The notes beneath the pieces were generated by a model that saw only the letters and a program-made list of their open reading frames with translations, was not told the origin of the DNA and ran no database searches. Position numbers and translations under genes: made by a program. DNA of 64,000 nt from Augochlora pura (lineage: Eukaryota > Arthropoda > Insecta > Hymenoptera > Halictidae): assembly GCF_028453695.1 (NCBI RefSeq), contig NC_135778.1:32043214-32107213 (forward strand), given 5' to 3'. This document shows positions 53,348 to 64,000 of this stretch, one piece after another; position 1 is the first letter of the stretch, and each line of letters opens with the position of its first letter.

Positions 53348-53514
53348 ATGCACCCACACATCCACACACAACAAACTACACGATACATATGTTTTCATAC
53401 AAGGAACTAAAAACACACTTAATACGAAAAAAAAAAATGGAAACAAAAATACAATAAAAAGAAACTCACGTTAGGGCTCTGTTCTGACGGCAACGGATGA
53501 TTGTGGGTGTGTAG
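53348..53514 (+). promoter_or_regulatory. Possible RNA stem covering the exon B acceptor
   Basis: The CA-rich stretch at 53348-53358 (ATGCACCCACA) can pair with 53502-53512 (TGTGGGTGTGT) as an 11-bp stem, including two G-U pairs, with a loop of about 143 nt. The 3' arm ends one base before the splice-site AG. If it forms in the pre-mRNA, the acceptor region of exon B would be double-stranded and hard to recognise. The pairing is read directly from sequence; any effect on splicing is inference. CA- and GU-rich tracts are common, so chance is possible. Confidence 0.4.
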
Positions 53515-53606
53515 GCGGTGTTCGCCAGCTGGATCCCAGAGATCACGGAGCTCGCCGCGAACCGCTGCAAGTACGGTGGCCAGTACAAGCGTGAGCGTGG
53601 ACGCAG
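53515..53606 (+). CDS. slo: slo alternative exon B: end of S6 and RCK1 linker
   Basis: This 92-nt exon encodes A-V-F-A-S-W-I-P-E-I-T-E-L-A-A, then N-R-C-K-Y-G-G-Q-Y-K-R, ending G-R-R. It aligns without gaps to exon A (20 of 31 residues identical) and strongly resembles the A-x-F-A-S-W-I-P-E-I-T-E-L version known from Drosophila Slo. The donor CGCAG/GTACCC is acceptable. The acceptor is weak: the tract before it (ATTGTGGGTGTGTAG) is GU-rich instead of pyrimidine-rich. That predicts low default use and a need for an activator. It lies 9,759 nt after exon A. Using both exons, or neither, shifts the frame by 92 nt. The partner exon, which should begin by completing the arginine and then encode H-I-V-V-C-G-H, is not found before the window ends. 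Confidence 0.94.
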
Positions 53607-54309
53607 GTACCCTATAAATCCACCTACGTGGAAGCCAGCCAAAGATACCCCTTGAAACTAGCCCCCCAAACTATTGTCCTTGTAGTCGCATAGATGCGAG
53701 GAGGAGCGAAGTCGACCTGGATAGCAAAGTGACCCGTTTACACCCTCCTTTTTTTCACGCGTTTTTTCCGAACGCTCCCGGCGTTTTCCGACGTTTCTTC
53801 GTGGCGTGGTGGTCTTTTTATCAAAATCACGGAGGGTGCGGCAAGATTCTACGAGGCTTATTTTTGCCGACGATTAATCTTTCCGTCGTTTTTCATCGTT
53901 CGCGAGAAATTTTTCAAACGCGCCGGGGTCGCAAGCAACTTTGTTCAATGTTCTCGATGAGAAACGGGTTTCTGCTATCCATACTTACTCTCTGACTGGC
54001 GTAAATGTTCCTGACCCTTCACCCCCGATCCGTAACTGTTAGAAAAAAAACTCGCATCCCCGAATTCTGGAATCTTACCACGCCTCCGCCCCGCCCCGAA
54101 TCCGTTTTTTAAACCATTTCGCTCTCACTGTTTATTTTTGACGTACCTTGTGCTGACTCTCACCGCTTTTCTTACCCACCAGTTTTTGAAACCAGTTTAG
54201 TAACTATATATCTCGGTAACACGTGCTGGTATGCTTGAACTTTTGTGAAAAGAGAAATATACACACACGTGTTTTATTCTTATATCTACACACATGTTCT
54301 ATACACACT

Positions 54310-54530
54310 ATAGTAGATCAGATATCAATATATATATCTATATATATAAATATATATATTTATTGTTGCATATCTCTCTCTATCTCTATTCTATATCTTT
54401 CTCTATTTCTATCTTTCGATCTATTTATCTGTTCGTCTATTTATTCATTTCACTCTATCTCTCTCTCTCTCTCTCTGTCTGTCACTATCTCTTTCTCTCT
54501 TTCTGTCTCTCCTCTGTCTTTTTGTTTGGT
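54310..54530 (+). repeat. TA then CT microsatellite
   Basis: TATATA-rich from 54325 to 54365, then TCTATCTCTATTC and CTCTCTCTCTCTGTCTGTC to about 54530. The I/Y/S-rich frames here are repeat translations. Confidence 0.9.
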
Positions 54531-57500
54531 CACATAGCCATCTACCAACCAGCCACCAGTTTATCTGTTTGTTTATTTGTCTTTATCTGTACAACTGTCT
54601 TGATCAGCCCATGAACAACTGTTATATAGAAAGTACACGTATACATCGCGGCGTGTATATGACTGCCTTACCGCACGGTTTCTTCTTGGAATTTTTAACG
54701 CGAAACGACGCCGCGAGATGTCACGAGAGACTTTCGCCCGCTTCCCGCCTAAACGCTCTCTTTTCGCCTATCTCCCTCGATTTTCTCGAATCACAGCCTG
54801 TCTTCCTCTAGAGAGCGACTCCTCTGCTCTTGTTTTTTTAAGCGAACGATTGCCAATTTGCTTCGGCACGGAGCGAATATGCGCGCGCACTTTGCCCACG
54901 GAAGCTTCGAAACCGGCTGGTCACGCGAGACCTGCTTTATCGACCCATCCTCGCCACACGCGTGCAAAACCTCTTTAACGAAAGTCTCTGCATATTATTG
55001 TCTAATTAGATTCAATATAAAAAATGCTGTGTATGGTTTATATGGTTGAAATACTCGCTGATTTCTGGATGTTTATGGAGGATTGGAAGATTCTTATAGC
55101 GAAAGACTCTGTGTAAGGATGGAATGACGCCATCATCTGGGTGATTTTAAAGCGAAGGTAGGCTATAGTTCCTTTTTGAGTAAGTATCACACTGGGAGAA
55201 CACTGAATAGCTTAATGAAAATGATCTTCCGAGCTCCTCTTTTCAGTTATTCTACTGCCTTCTTACTTCCTTTGCTTTTTTTTATACTTTCTGTCTACGC
55301 CCACTAATTATTTCTGTCTTTCCTGCAGAGAGCAACAAGATCAAATGAAACGTTCTCTGTTGAGATAGTCAATGCACAGATTATATACTGGGGGAAAAAA
55401 TGAGTTTTCTGCGAAATGTTGGGGAGAAAGTGAACGTGGTTACTTTAGTGAGGCAGCGACCATTTTGAAAGTTACACTCGTAGTTGAAACTGTTCTGAAC
55501 TATACTTCTAATAAGTACTGTACCTCTCAAGATCACTTTATAAGTTACTGCGATAATGTTAGACTGTACCGCCGAAAACGTTTGTGTTCCGATTTGGCGG
55601 AAATTTTGCAAATTCGTAATTTTCGTTTAGATAAAAACAATGGTTGGGGTAAGGATTTTTGGTAATTTAATAGTTAAAACGAAGCTTTGCAACTTTTTGC
55701 TATTTTATAAACATTCTCTATATTACTGATAGAATGTGTCAGGAGCTCGCAAATTAGTTAATTCAAAATTAAACATTATTTTGTACTACGATAATTAGAT
55801 GATAGTATATGTTTCGGAAAATGTTGAGCCTCATCTTTTGAATCACTGAAAATTCTTCTACTGGACTTTGTTTTCATATAAAACATATATACGCATTGCC
55901 AAATTACAGCCGAATAAATACGAAAATGTTTTTCTAAAATTGAAATACATTCACAACAGAAGCGTTTTCAAAAAATATAGTTGAATCCTTCATACGATTG
56001 TCTGATTCTCTTAAAACGAAATATTGAATACATTTTAACAAACGGTGGCGTTGCCATAAGACGGTAACGTTGGAACCTGTACTAATGTTTCTAAGCAATT
56101 TATGTTTGAACTGCGCTGAACCGTGGAATTATAGTTTTCAAGGATTTGTAAAAATGATAGCGCACCACCATTAAACTTTTAATTCTGTCACACGTTATGA
56201 TAAATTATACTTTATGTTACAATAATATTTCTTGCTTTCTGTACTGTCATCTATGCTTCTTTTACACATATATATCTACATAATATGACATTTAAGTGAC
56301 ATTAATGTTTAAAATTATTTGATGAAGAATTTATTCTTGATTTTTTTAGACATTACATTACTATTTTTTAAAGTAGCTTTATCTTTTGTACCTTGAGTCC
56401 AAAATATTCAACATTCAGTTTGGCAAGTGTGCTATCATTTTGTCCCAAGGGAAATATTCGTCACACAGTGATGGCAAAGGTAACAGTAGTTGAATAATAT
56501 TTTTCATTTCACATTTGGGTTTTTAACTTTTAGTAAGCGGATTTGGAAAATTTTTGTGTGCTAATTAGAATTCCATACATTTCTCCGATTACCGTGTATA
56601 TTTTCTGAGACAATCTTTTGGACAGTTTGTGTGATTGAACAATAATAGTTGCACAATTGTAATCGGTGTTACAGTATTACATGAACCCATCACGATAACG
56701 TAATTCCACTACTCAAACGTCTATTACTTTCGTCACAACTAATTCTAACGTAAATTGTTTCTTCCAATATAACTATTTCATTAAAAATATTTCGGTGTTA
56801 CAAATTAACACAAAATTATGTTATCGTATTTATCAGAGTTTACGGAATACTACAACATAAGTTAGAACTGCGCAATTGTTGCTGTCGAAACGCAAAAGCT
56901 GGATACATAAATCCTTCGAAAATTGATTTTCTCGGAACTTATACATGAATTTGTATAAAATTGATAGATTAACCATTATCGCAGGAAGATTTATCAAGTC
57001 CGCCTGATCGAAGTTAGTAACTCGAGAAAAAGAAAAGAATTCGTTGTACAGTATAATCATTTCGAAGTCATGTCGTTTGTATATTATCATCCGCCATATT
57101 TTTCAATCACCTCGCTTTACTCCGTTACACCATATTAATATTTACCTAACCCTGTCACGCGACATTTAGGAGTTTCCACGCGTGTCCCCATCCGTTCGAA
57201 AAGTTCGATTGCATAATACATGTTCATGCGAATAAGTGCAGATAAATAATAGATGTGTTCTTCGATCTTACGGTTTGGTCCAGAGGTCGGCGAGCTTTTT
57301 CTGGAAAATACACGCTGGACGGTGCAGGTCAAGCAACAAAATCGAGGATATTCTGCGTGCACATGGACATGCACCCGATAGAACAGAAAATGCATTTCGA
57401 AAATCTTCTCATTGGTACAATTCAAAATATAAAAAAAAAAACAAATTAAGATATGTATTTTTTTTAGTAGATTGCGGATTTTATTCACTTGCGGTATCCG

Positions 57501-58499
57501 CCTTTGTCGAGTGCACCACGTTGCATTCGATAAAGTTAATTCTTTATTTTTTGTTATAATCGGTAGTAAACATTTAGATTTTCACGAATATCCGCAGTCT
57601 ATGAGTGGTCAGGTCTGCTATGGAATATAGTACGATAAAACTGGGATGAAGCTAGTATAGTCGCATTCTTTTCGAACGAGAACAATTTAAGTAGAAAAAT
57701 GCCTTTTCCGATGGAAAGTAATTGAGAAATCGGTGTTCGAATAATTAGGTGCCGACCCAATCACCCAATTAAGTAGGAATCCACATAAAGAATTTGATTG
57801 TTAACCACCTGAATCAGTCGCCCTTAACTATACTGTCATTAGGGAAGAATTTGTTGCATTTTAAAGGGAAACTAAGCTACGTGGTTGAAGGTAATCTCAA
57901 GAGCAAACAGGCTTATATTATACTGGCAGTAACATCATTTAAAATCTGAATAACCATGCAGAACTAAAACCTTAATTGTGTAAAATCTTAATTATTTTAG
58001 TATAGACGGATCGATATAGATGACGTTAGAGTCGACAACAGCATATTCGGAGATCAACACACCAGTGGATATAGTCGAGCACAACAATATTTCTTTATTT
58101 CTAGCGATAACGAAACGATAACGGTTTGTACAAAAGTTTCCAAGCTTTACCACAATATTAAATATTCACTGTAAAGAAACTGTAAACAATTAACTTAGCA
58201 ACCTCACTCCTGTACTAGACTAAATAGTAAAATAACGTAGCTTAAATACTAGACGTTACAGTTTTGCATAGTTCGTGGGCACAATATTTGAGAAACGTGT
58301 GAAAAACTTCGGGAACCATTGTAGCGTTGCAGCATGCTAAAACGAATCCGCAAAAAAGCTTGTCGACATATTGTACAATTGGCCTTGAGACATCCTTCGC
58401 CACGTACACGCAGATTCCCCTTCGGAAACAATAACTTCCTCCAAAAAATATTTCTTTCCTGAATTAAGGATGATAGCGTCAGGTGTCGTATCCTGAGAC

Positions 58500-59620
58500 T
58501 CGAAAACCAAAACGGCGAGGGTGCAGCGCGTGCGTAGCGCGAGCCTGATCGGCGTGATCCCAAAAGATCGAGATGTCCTTCACAGAGCCGGTAGCACTCG
58601 ATTACACATGTTCGACACGCGTCCAGAGGTGATTTTCATTAAGTTGATCAGCAGCGTCAGCAGAGAGCGTTGTAAAAAGAGCTATAGCCGATGCCATATT
58701 TTAAAATCACCGTTCATGACAGCAGACACGCTGTCGAATATATCCGTGGTTCGAACGACTTGATCGGAGCTCGACGAGACCGACGATCGCTGCGTCCTCC
58801 CCCCGAGGGTCGCTGGTCCCGCCCCCGCGAGACGGCAACCGGGTTGAAACGCAAGCCCCGCCCCGGGAGACAGTAACCGGGCCGCGGCGTGGTCGTCCGT
58901 CGATCATGACGAATCGCGCTGGCCGATAGATGTGGCCAGTAGAAACGCGTGAAAGCAGGAGTCGCGGCGTAGCGGGTCGTGGCCGTCGTCGATACTTTCG
59001 GGGCAGCCATGGGCGGCGCAGCAGTAGGGGGTAGAGGAAAGTATTGGCGACCCATGCGGACAGCGATTTTTTTTTCTCTCTTTCTCTCTCTATCTCTGTT
59101 CCCTCTTTATCTCTCTCTATCTCTTCACGAATTGAGTTTCTTGGTGGCATGCGATAGTGCTCTGGCTAGCCTGTAGACTACTGTAACGACCGAAGGCGGG
59201 ATCCATCCGCGTGGATTGGCCTGTCTCTCTTTCTCTCCCTCCCTCCCTTTCTCTCTCTCTAGGGGAGTGGCTTCCGAGTTGTTCTTGAGTGAAAGGGGGA
59301 AGAAAGCGCCTCCCGTCGTTCTGTCGAGACCACACACACACGATTTTCTCTTGCTTGATATATAAGGTTACTTGGCACTTAAGAACTAGAAGCGCAGCAG
59401 TAGAGGGGGTGCAGGCGGTAGGCACATGCGGCTGCTCTTTCCTAGGGGATTTTGATCAGTAGAAATTGCACGTATTATTAAGAGACCAGACTTTTGCTGC
59501 ATCTACCTCCAGCGTCTAGCGGGCCGAACGCGGAGAAGGCGGACGCGTGAACAAGCCGAATCGGGGCGGAGCCTCTCGGTGGCCTCGCCCCGCCCACACT
59601 ACGTTCGCCCGGTTCCCCGT
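58500..59620. promoter_or_regulatory. GC- and CpG-rich block with CT (GAGA-type) runs
   Basis: Unusually CpG-dense for this window (for example GCCCCGCCCCGGGAGACAG and GCGGAGCCTCTCGG). It includes CT runs at about 59067-59125 and 59220-59260 and GC-box-like GGGGCGG/CCCCGCCC near 59565-59591. Such a mix resembles promoter or enhancer DNA in insects. No TATA/initiator pair, start codon with good coding downstream, or known exon could be tied to it. Arginine/proline-rich frames here reflect composition. Confidence 0.35.
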
Positions 59621-60730
59621 CTCCTCTCATATCTTTCGTTTCCGATCGTACTTTTGTTTCTTGGCATGATGGAACAAATAGCGAAATACCAGTTGAGCAT
59701 GACTTGTCACTTGTTCCGTTTACCGTTTACCGGTCTAGCGGCACCTCTACCAACCCTCCGTCGGATAATTTGGTTCTTTGCCGTTTTTTTTTTATACCGG
59801 TTCCGATTTCTTTCTCTGTTCGATTCAAGAATTCGAAAGCTTAAAACTGAGTGTCAGTGGAATTAGAATTTAATTCGAGTGCATGCATATTGTCCGTTTA
59901 GTATTGTACAATATATCATTATACTAGACATTGCTTGTTCAAACTAAGGCTAAACAATTGACATGGTTAGTTTCAAAGTCATTGGTATTTCATGGTATTT
60001 TAACAGCTTTCTTTGTACGAGAAGCTGCAAGACTATGACTTTGAACTCACCTTGACCAAAGAAAATCGAGTGTAGGGGCAACGACGAATCAGTAAATTTT
60101 ATTAATAGAACATAAAATGTAGCAAACCGATTCGTTATTGTTTTTTTAATATTTTTGTACTTCACAAATTTGGACTCGCGTATCCTTATACAAAATCTTT
60201 TTTATGGTTCACAGTGTTACAATTCGTCTAAACAGAGATATTGGCCCTGTAATTGTTCTTTTTAGTAGCGAAATATGTAACTTAACACGAGAACGAAAAT
60301 CAGAAAAGCTTGTACCTGGGCATCTTTCCTAGTACGTCACCTCAACTTTCTACGCGTTCAGAATATAATTTTACGCTTTGAAGTAAATGTAAACGCAAAA
60401 ATGATTCTTTTGGTGTGGTAATTTACAAATTAATTACACAGAAAAATAGAGATTCGTAAGCTTCATCTGCTAAGATAAACTCAAGGAACATAATCCTGCA
60501 GGCTTTATTTTTCCACGAAGTTATTTGATAGCTCACTTTAATATCAACAATGTAATTATTCTAAACAGTTGTCATCGAATGATTTTCTAATTCCACTGAC
60601 AAGATTTTGTATTTACTCGTCATTATAGACTTGGTGTATCCAAACGAACACACGTGAAGCGTCCACAGACGCTCCCGCGAGTCGCCGTGTCGATAAAACA
60701 GGAGAAATTCGTGGGAAAATTTAAACGGTG

Positions 60731-60950
60731 TGTCTCTCCCGCACATCCGCGGCCCACATGACCCGTCGCTCGAAGCATGCGCCCGGATCTCGCGGTAGCA
60801 CGCGATTCACGAATCTGCGCGCGCTCCACGGTCTCGGGATCCCACGTGACTTACAAGCCCACGCGTGCGCCTGGATCCTGCGGCAGCACGTAATCCGCAG
60901 CTCTGCGCATGCGCCTTGATCTCGCGGTCCGCGTGTCTCGAAGGGTAGCA
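60731..60950 (+). repeat. 44-bp GC-rich tandem repeat, five units
   Basis: Units start at 60731, 60775, 60819, 60863 and 60907, exactly 44 bp apart. The best pair (60775, 60863) begins GCATGCGCCCGGATCTCGCGG-like in both; the first unit and the end of the last are the most diverged. It is rich in CpG and in GCATGC/GCGCGC palindromes. Frames on both strands are just the repeat translated. Confidence 0.85.
60904..60915. promoter_or_regulatory. Near-consensus NRF-1/Ewg-type site
   Basis: TGCGCATGCGCC matches the palindromic core YGCGCATGCGCR of vertebrate NRF-1 (insect homologue Erect wing) except at the last base. It is formed at the junction of the fourth and fifth 44-bp units. Binding is untested. 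Confidence 0.4.
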
Positions 60951-61142
60951 ATCGCGATGAAAAAAATAACTCCTAGCATCGATCCGGTTTCGACGTCGCG
61001 GAGATCTCGATGAAAACGTAATGAGCGGTGCTTATCGATCGCCGCGCACAGCCTTCTCGTCGTTTCCCGCGAAACGCTCGTTCGTCACCCCATTCTTCGT
61101 TCAGACACACAGATAGTCTAGCTTCAGCCACACCGAGAACAA

Positions 61143-61420
61143 TCTCTCTCTCTCTCTCTCTCTATCTCCGACCCTCTGTTTCAACATTTACCACACACCC
61201 ACATACGCACACGCACACGTGCACACAGGATCTACGGTCACTTCCGGGGAACGGGCGCCATTCTTTCGCTGTCCGGGTAAACAAACGAGCAAATGTTCCA
61301 TTCTGTACAGATTCCTGTGTATATATTTGTACATACGTACGTGCGCACATACTGGATGGTCCACCTTGTACAGTTTCCGTCACTCGTCGGTGTTCGCACA
61401 CGCGTGTATGTGCATGCATG
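61143..61420 (+). repeat. CT run and CA/GT alternating tracts
   Basis: (CT)n at 61143-61168, then CACACCCACATACGCACACG at about 61193-61235, and TACGTACGTGCGCACATAC and ACGCGTGTATGTGCATGCAT in 61325-61425. Long alternating purine-pyrimidine runs with CG steps favour Z-DNA. The 160-codon frame over this region is of biased composition and not a convincing gene. Confidence 0.7.
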
Positions 61421-63458
61421 TACGTAACACACGAATTGGCACTTGTCAACCGATTCGCAGACCTCGAAGAAAAACGAATTCCTGTGGGATTTGTTTCAGG
61501 AAATAATTGAAATGAGTGGAGGAAGAAGTCAGAGTCACCATTTTGGGGTTGTTCATTTTTTTGCCGTGAACTTCAATGTTATTTTCGTTTTTTCGAATCA
61601 GGAGAAACATGATCATGCATTCTTTTTATTAACCAACATTCCATGTAGCACGGGTGAAAATTTATTTCGAGTTTGTAAAATACAAAATTTCTGGTTATGA
61701 AATATATCAAAGAAAAAATTTTTTTTAAGTTCGTTTTATGATGGTAACTTCTTTTACGTAAGCATATTTGGGATCGAAATGTTTTTTCATTAAAATGTTG
61801 AAGTCGCTGCTGATACGAATATTCAGACTTCTTCCGTTCGTTTCAATTGTTTATAAGGATGATGTTCTGCAAGAGGTTATTCTTCGAGGCGAAAGTCCGT
61901 GAATTTGACAATTTTGAGAGTGGCTGTGTGCTCTCTTTGATCAAAAATAAGGAAACGATGTACAGGCGTAGATTGACACTAGCACATGTCCCAAGAAACA
62001 CTTTTCTTCGATTGTTTATCGCCAATTGAATTATCAGTCATGTTACTGCTCGCGATTACGCTCACAGACTTCGTTGCCGCAGACGCACCGCTTTTTCATC
62101 GTGGATTTCATTATATTATAGTTCTAGGTCGATACTTGCCACGAGTCAGATTACGTTGGATTCACAATGGCAATTATTCTATTTCTCTATTGTACAAGAT
62201 GCTTATGTAAACTGTTAATGAAAATACTTTTGTGACAAAATTTAATTTTCCAAATTCGGTTCGATTCAAACTATAGAATTTATTAAAAAAATCTTCGCTT
62301 TTTAAGAACGATTATTTTAATGGTAAATATGATTACACAAGGTGTTCCGTTCGAAACAGACACCCAAAATCTTTCTAATTATTTCCTAAAGTCTAAGAAG
62401 AAAGACAGAAAGTTTGCAAAATAGTTTCTTAAATTTTCTCCACAAGAAAATCCAGATTTCTCTTTTTCATTATAAGACAGATTTGTGAAGATAACTTAGT
62501 TTTTCCTTTATACAAGAAATGATTCACCATGTTTGATTATTCGATCTTTGGAATACCGTGTATAAACATATGTTAATTATAACAGTCAAAAACTAGAAAT
62601 ATCGGTTGATTTTGGTCATGGCATCCAAAAATTCCTTGGATCAATACGCCACCTTGTATAAGACGTCATCTTGAATATTTTTTTCAAATCGGTAAACAAA
62701 ATTTCTCTGTACTACGATGGAAGCCAAACAAAAAAAAATTAAAATATAAAAATGATTTCACGATTTCATCATCGTGTAATAATATAGAAATGAAACTTGC
62801 TCGAGGAATTTTTGTTCTACGACCTGGAAGAACGGAGATAATGATCTAATTCGTGGCAAACGTATACGTCGGTAACAAGCCTGACAGTTTGTTTATCGAC
62901 CGAGGACAGGGCCGATTAGCGATGTAAACATCGTAGCGTGTCGGTAACTAGGGGGGCAGCACCGGTGCGTTCCCTCGGAGAGGAGGAAGAAAGAGATCGG
63001 CGCTTAACGACGATCGCGATCGATGAAATAGAGAGACGGTCCTCAGCTGTTTCTACTGATCTGCACATCCGCGTGCGTTAGTTTGAAGACAGACGAGCGG
63101 TGAACCCGCCAACTAGACGCTACTTATCACTCGCTAACTGCTCTCTAACGGTCAGTCGATGCCACCCATCGGGAAAATTAAATTTCATGCGCAGGAACGT
63201 CAGTTTCCTGTTCTTGAGCTCCGCGCGGGACAGGCTTCCGGCTTCTTGAACTTGAGTTCGATCCCTGGAACAAGTTCCGGTCTAGGCTCATGTCCACGCG
63301 CTTTCACCGAGAGGCAGAAGTGGTGCACAACACTCAGATATTAAAAGATCCAGCCAGCCAAGCGATTTAGAGAAAAAAGAATATGAAATCTACATCTAAG
63401 CAGCAAAAACAATACGATTGAGAAGCGTACGCGTGATGTTCAGTGAATATACATATAT

Positions 63459-63560
63459 GACCTACCTGCCAATGGACTAGGTAGACGTGTCGGCACGTGT
63501 AGTTGTCGTTAGGCCTAGGTGTAGGAGTGTAGGACCTAGGTGTAGGTAGCCTACCTACCC
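63459..63560 (+). repeat. CCTAGGTGTAGG short tandem and inverted repeats
   Basis: CCTAGGTGTAGG occurs at about 63513 and 63535, flanked by GACCTACCTGCC and GTAGCCTACCTACC, which are partly self-complementary. A small imperfect repeat cluster. Confidence 0.65.
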
Positions 63561-63729
63561 CGCCCTTTATTTGGAACGTGTTCGTTTTATACTATTTCTA
63601 CATAACCGTTAACTATTTGGGCCGTGGCACTTATAGTGGTACAGCACTGCTAATCGTGTCTCTATGGGTAGCCGCGCCGCCCGGTAGCTGAGCCAAAACT
63701 TACTTATTCCGATCATAAATGCAAAGTCT

Positions 63730-63776
63730 CCCCCACCCCCCTCGCCACCAAACCACGCCCCCCCCCTACCCCCGGA
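63730..63776 (+). repeat. C-rich tract (i-motif/quadruplex-prone)
   Basis: Runs of five to nine C separated by a few bases (CCCCCACCCCCCTCGCC, CGCCCCCCCCCTACCCCCGG). The minus strand has the G-run pattern expected of a quadruplex. Confidence 0.7.
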
Positions 63777-64000
63777 TGATGAGCAAATTATGGTGTACGG
63801 ACCGGCTGATTGGACGCGAGTATTAGCAAATCCACTCTATCGACGTAACGAGACGATACCGATTATCCACATAGCACGACCAAGACCTATTTAAAAAAAA
63901 AAAAGAGAAAAGAAAAACAAACTAAAAAAAAGTATAAAAGAAAACAATTGCCAACCCTTTCACACAAGTGTATTGATGCGAATGTTGTGTTTTGTTCTAT

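Larger units (their letters stand above)
43756..53514 (+). other. slo: 9.8-kb intron between alternative exons A and B
   Basis: Carries the 35-bp array close to exon A, TA- and CA-rich microsatellites at 43830-43960, and a strongly AT-rich core (45530-47700; AATATTAATTAATTAATT near 46550). From 47760 to 53300 the sequence is ordinary, apart from an isolated good acceptor-like site at 50242. Confidence 0.8.
27500..64000 (+). other. slo: slowpoke (BK channel) transcription unit, partial
   Basis: Six exons in the same orientation, all with AG acceptors and GT donors and with compatible phases, encode S1 through the S6/RCK1 linker of the BK channel. Each mature mRNA would take the four constitutive exons plus one of two alternative exons, giving 683 coding bases from this window. 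Slo proteins of roughly 1,100-1,200 residues also carry an N-terminal S0 segment, two RCK domains and a calcium bowl. None of these are visible here, so the gene must extend beyond both window ends. The start given is the first exon I can prove; transcription almost certainly begins upstream. In Slo proteins four such subunits form a plasma-membrane K+ channel that opens on depolarisation and cytosolic Ca2+. Confidence 0.95.
53607..64000 (+). other. slo: Start of the intron after exon B, at least 10.4 kb
   Basis: No slo RCK1 exon (expected H-I-V-V-C-G-H) was found before the window ends. The stretch has GC-rich patches (53510-54200, 54660-54980, 58500-59620, 60630-61450, 62880-63350), microsatellites, and ordinary AT-rich DNA (55000-58480, 59870-60600, 61700-62870). 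A second gene inside or overlapping it cannot be excluded but is not seen. Confidence 0.7.

Noticed and set aside
54223..54614. Frames rich in I, Y, S and L
   Set aside because: Direct translation of TA and CT microsatellites.
58707..59150. 147-codon minus-strand frame, R/P/E-rich
   Set aside because: Covers CpG-rich and CT-repeat DNA where stops are rare; no domain, and overlapping frames are equally open.
61028..61510. 160-codon plus-strand frame
   Set aside because: Biased by CT and CA repeats, with equally long frames on the other strand; no family resemblance.
61500..61532. Acceptor-like TTGTTTCAG followed by E-I-I-E-M-S-G-G-R-S-Q, resembling E-I-I-E-L-V-G-S-R-S-K of slo exon A
   Set aside because: The A-x-F-A-S-x-I-P start is missing, similarity stops after 11 residues, and there is no donor at the 92-nt position. 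Probably chance; a junction search would settle it.

Overview
This is intron-rich animal DNA and carries the membrane core of one recognisable gene: slowpoke (slo), the large-conductance calcium- and voltage-activated (BK) potassium channel, on the + strand. The translated exons match insect Slo almost residue for residue. AT-rich introns with undepleted CpG, GC-rich patches, CT microsatellites and short TTAA-flanked elements fit an insect, most likely a hymenopteran. That placement rests on remembered protein similarity and base composition, not on a search.

Layout. Positions 1-27499 contain no exon I recognise; this is probably slo's first large intron or 5' flank. It holds two 100-N assembly gaps, a long inverted repeat around one gap, a piggyBac-like miniature element, and several diverged tandem arrays. 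Four constitutive exons follow in 3.5 kb (27500-31043): S1, S1-S2, S3-S5, and pore plus S6. Then come two 92-nt exons, at 43664-43755 (A) and 53515-53606 (B). They encode alternative versions of the end of S6 and the linker to the calcium-sensing RCK1 domain. They share length, phase and 20 of 31 residues, so they look mutually exclusive. The RCK domains, the S0 segment and the N-terminus lie outside the window. Positions 53607-64000 are the start of the next large intron.

The most unusual content surrounds the alternative exons. About 3.5 kb upstream of exon A is a diverged ~40-bp tandem array (39850-40345). About 0.5 kb downstream is a diverged ~35-bp array (44270-45175). Many units of both resemble 3' splice sites: a pyrimidine tract followed by TAG or CAG, and in the second array a preceding CTGAC/CTAAC branch-point-like motif. 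Exon A has an 18-C tract 163 nt upstream. Exon B has a weak GU-rich acceptor that can pair with a CA-rich tract about 150 nt upstream. Together these suggest, but do not prove, a splice-choice control region.

The 58.5-63.8 kb stretch is unusually GC- and CpG-rich, with CT (GAGA-type) runs and a 44-bp tandem repeat that creates a near-consensus NRF-1-type site. It may be a regulatory block. I found no convincing second protein gene, tRNA, rRNA or CRISPR array. Almost all other open frames are short, low-complexity or intronic.
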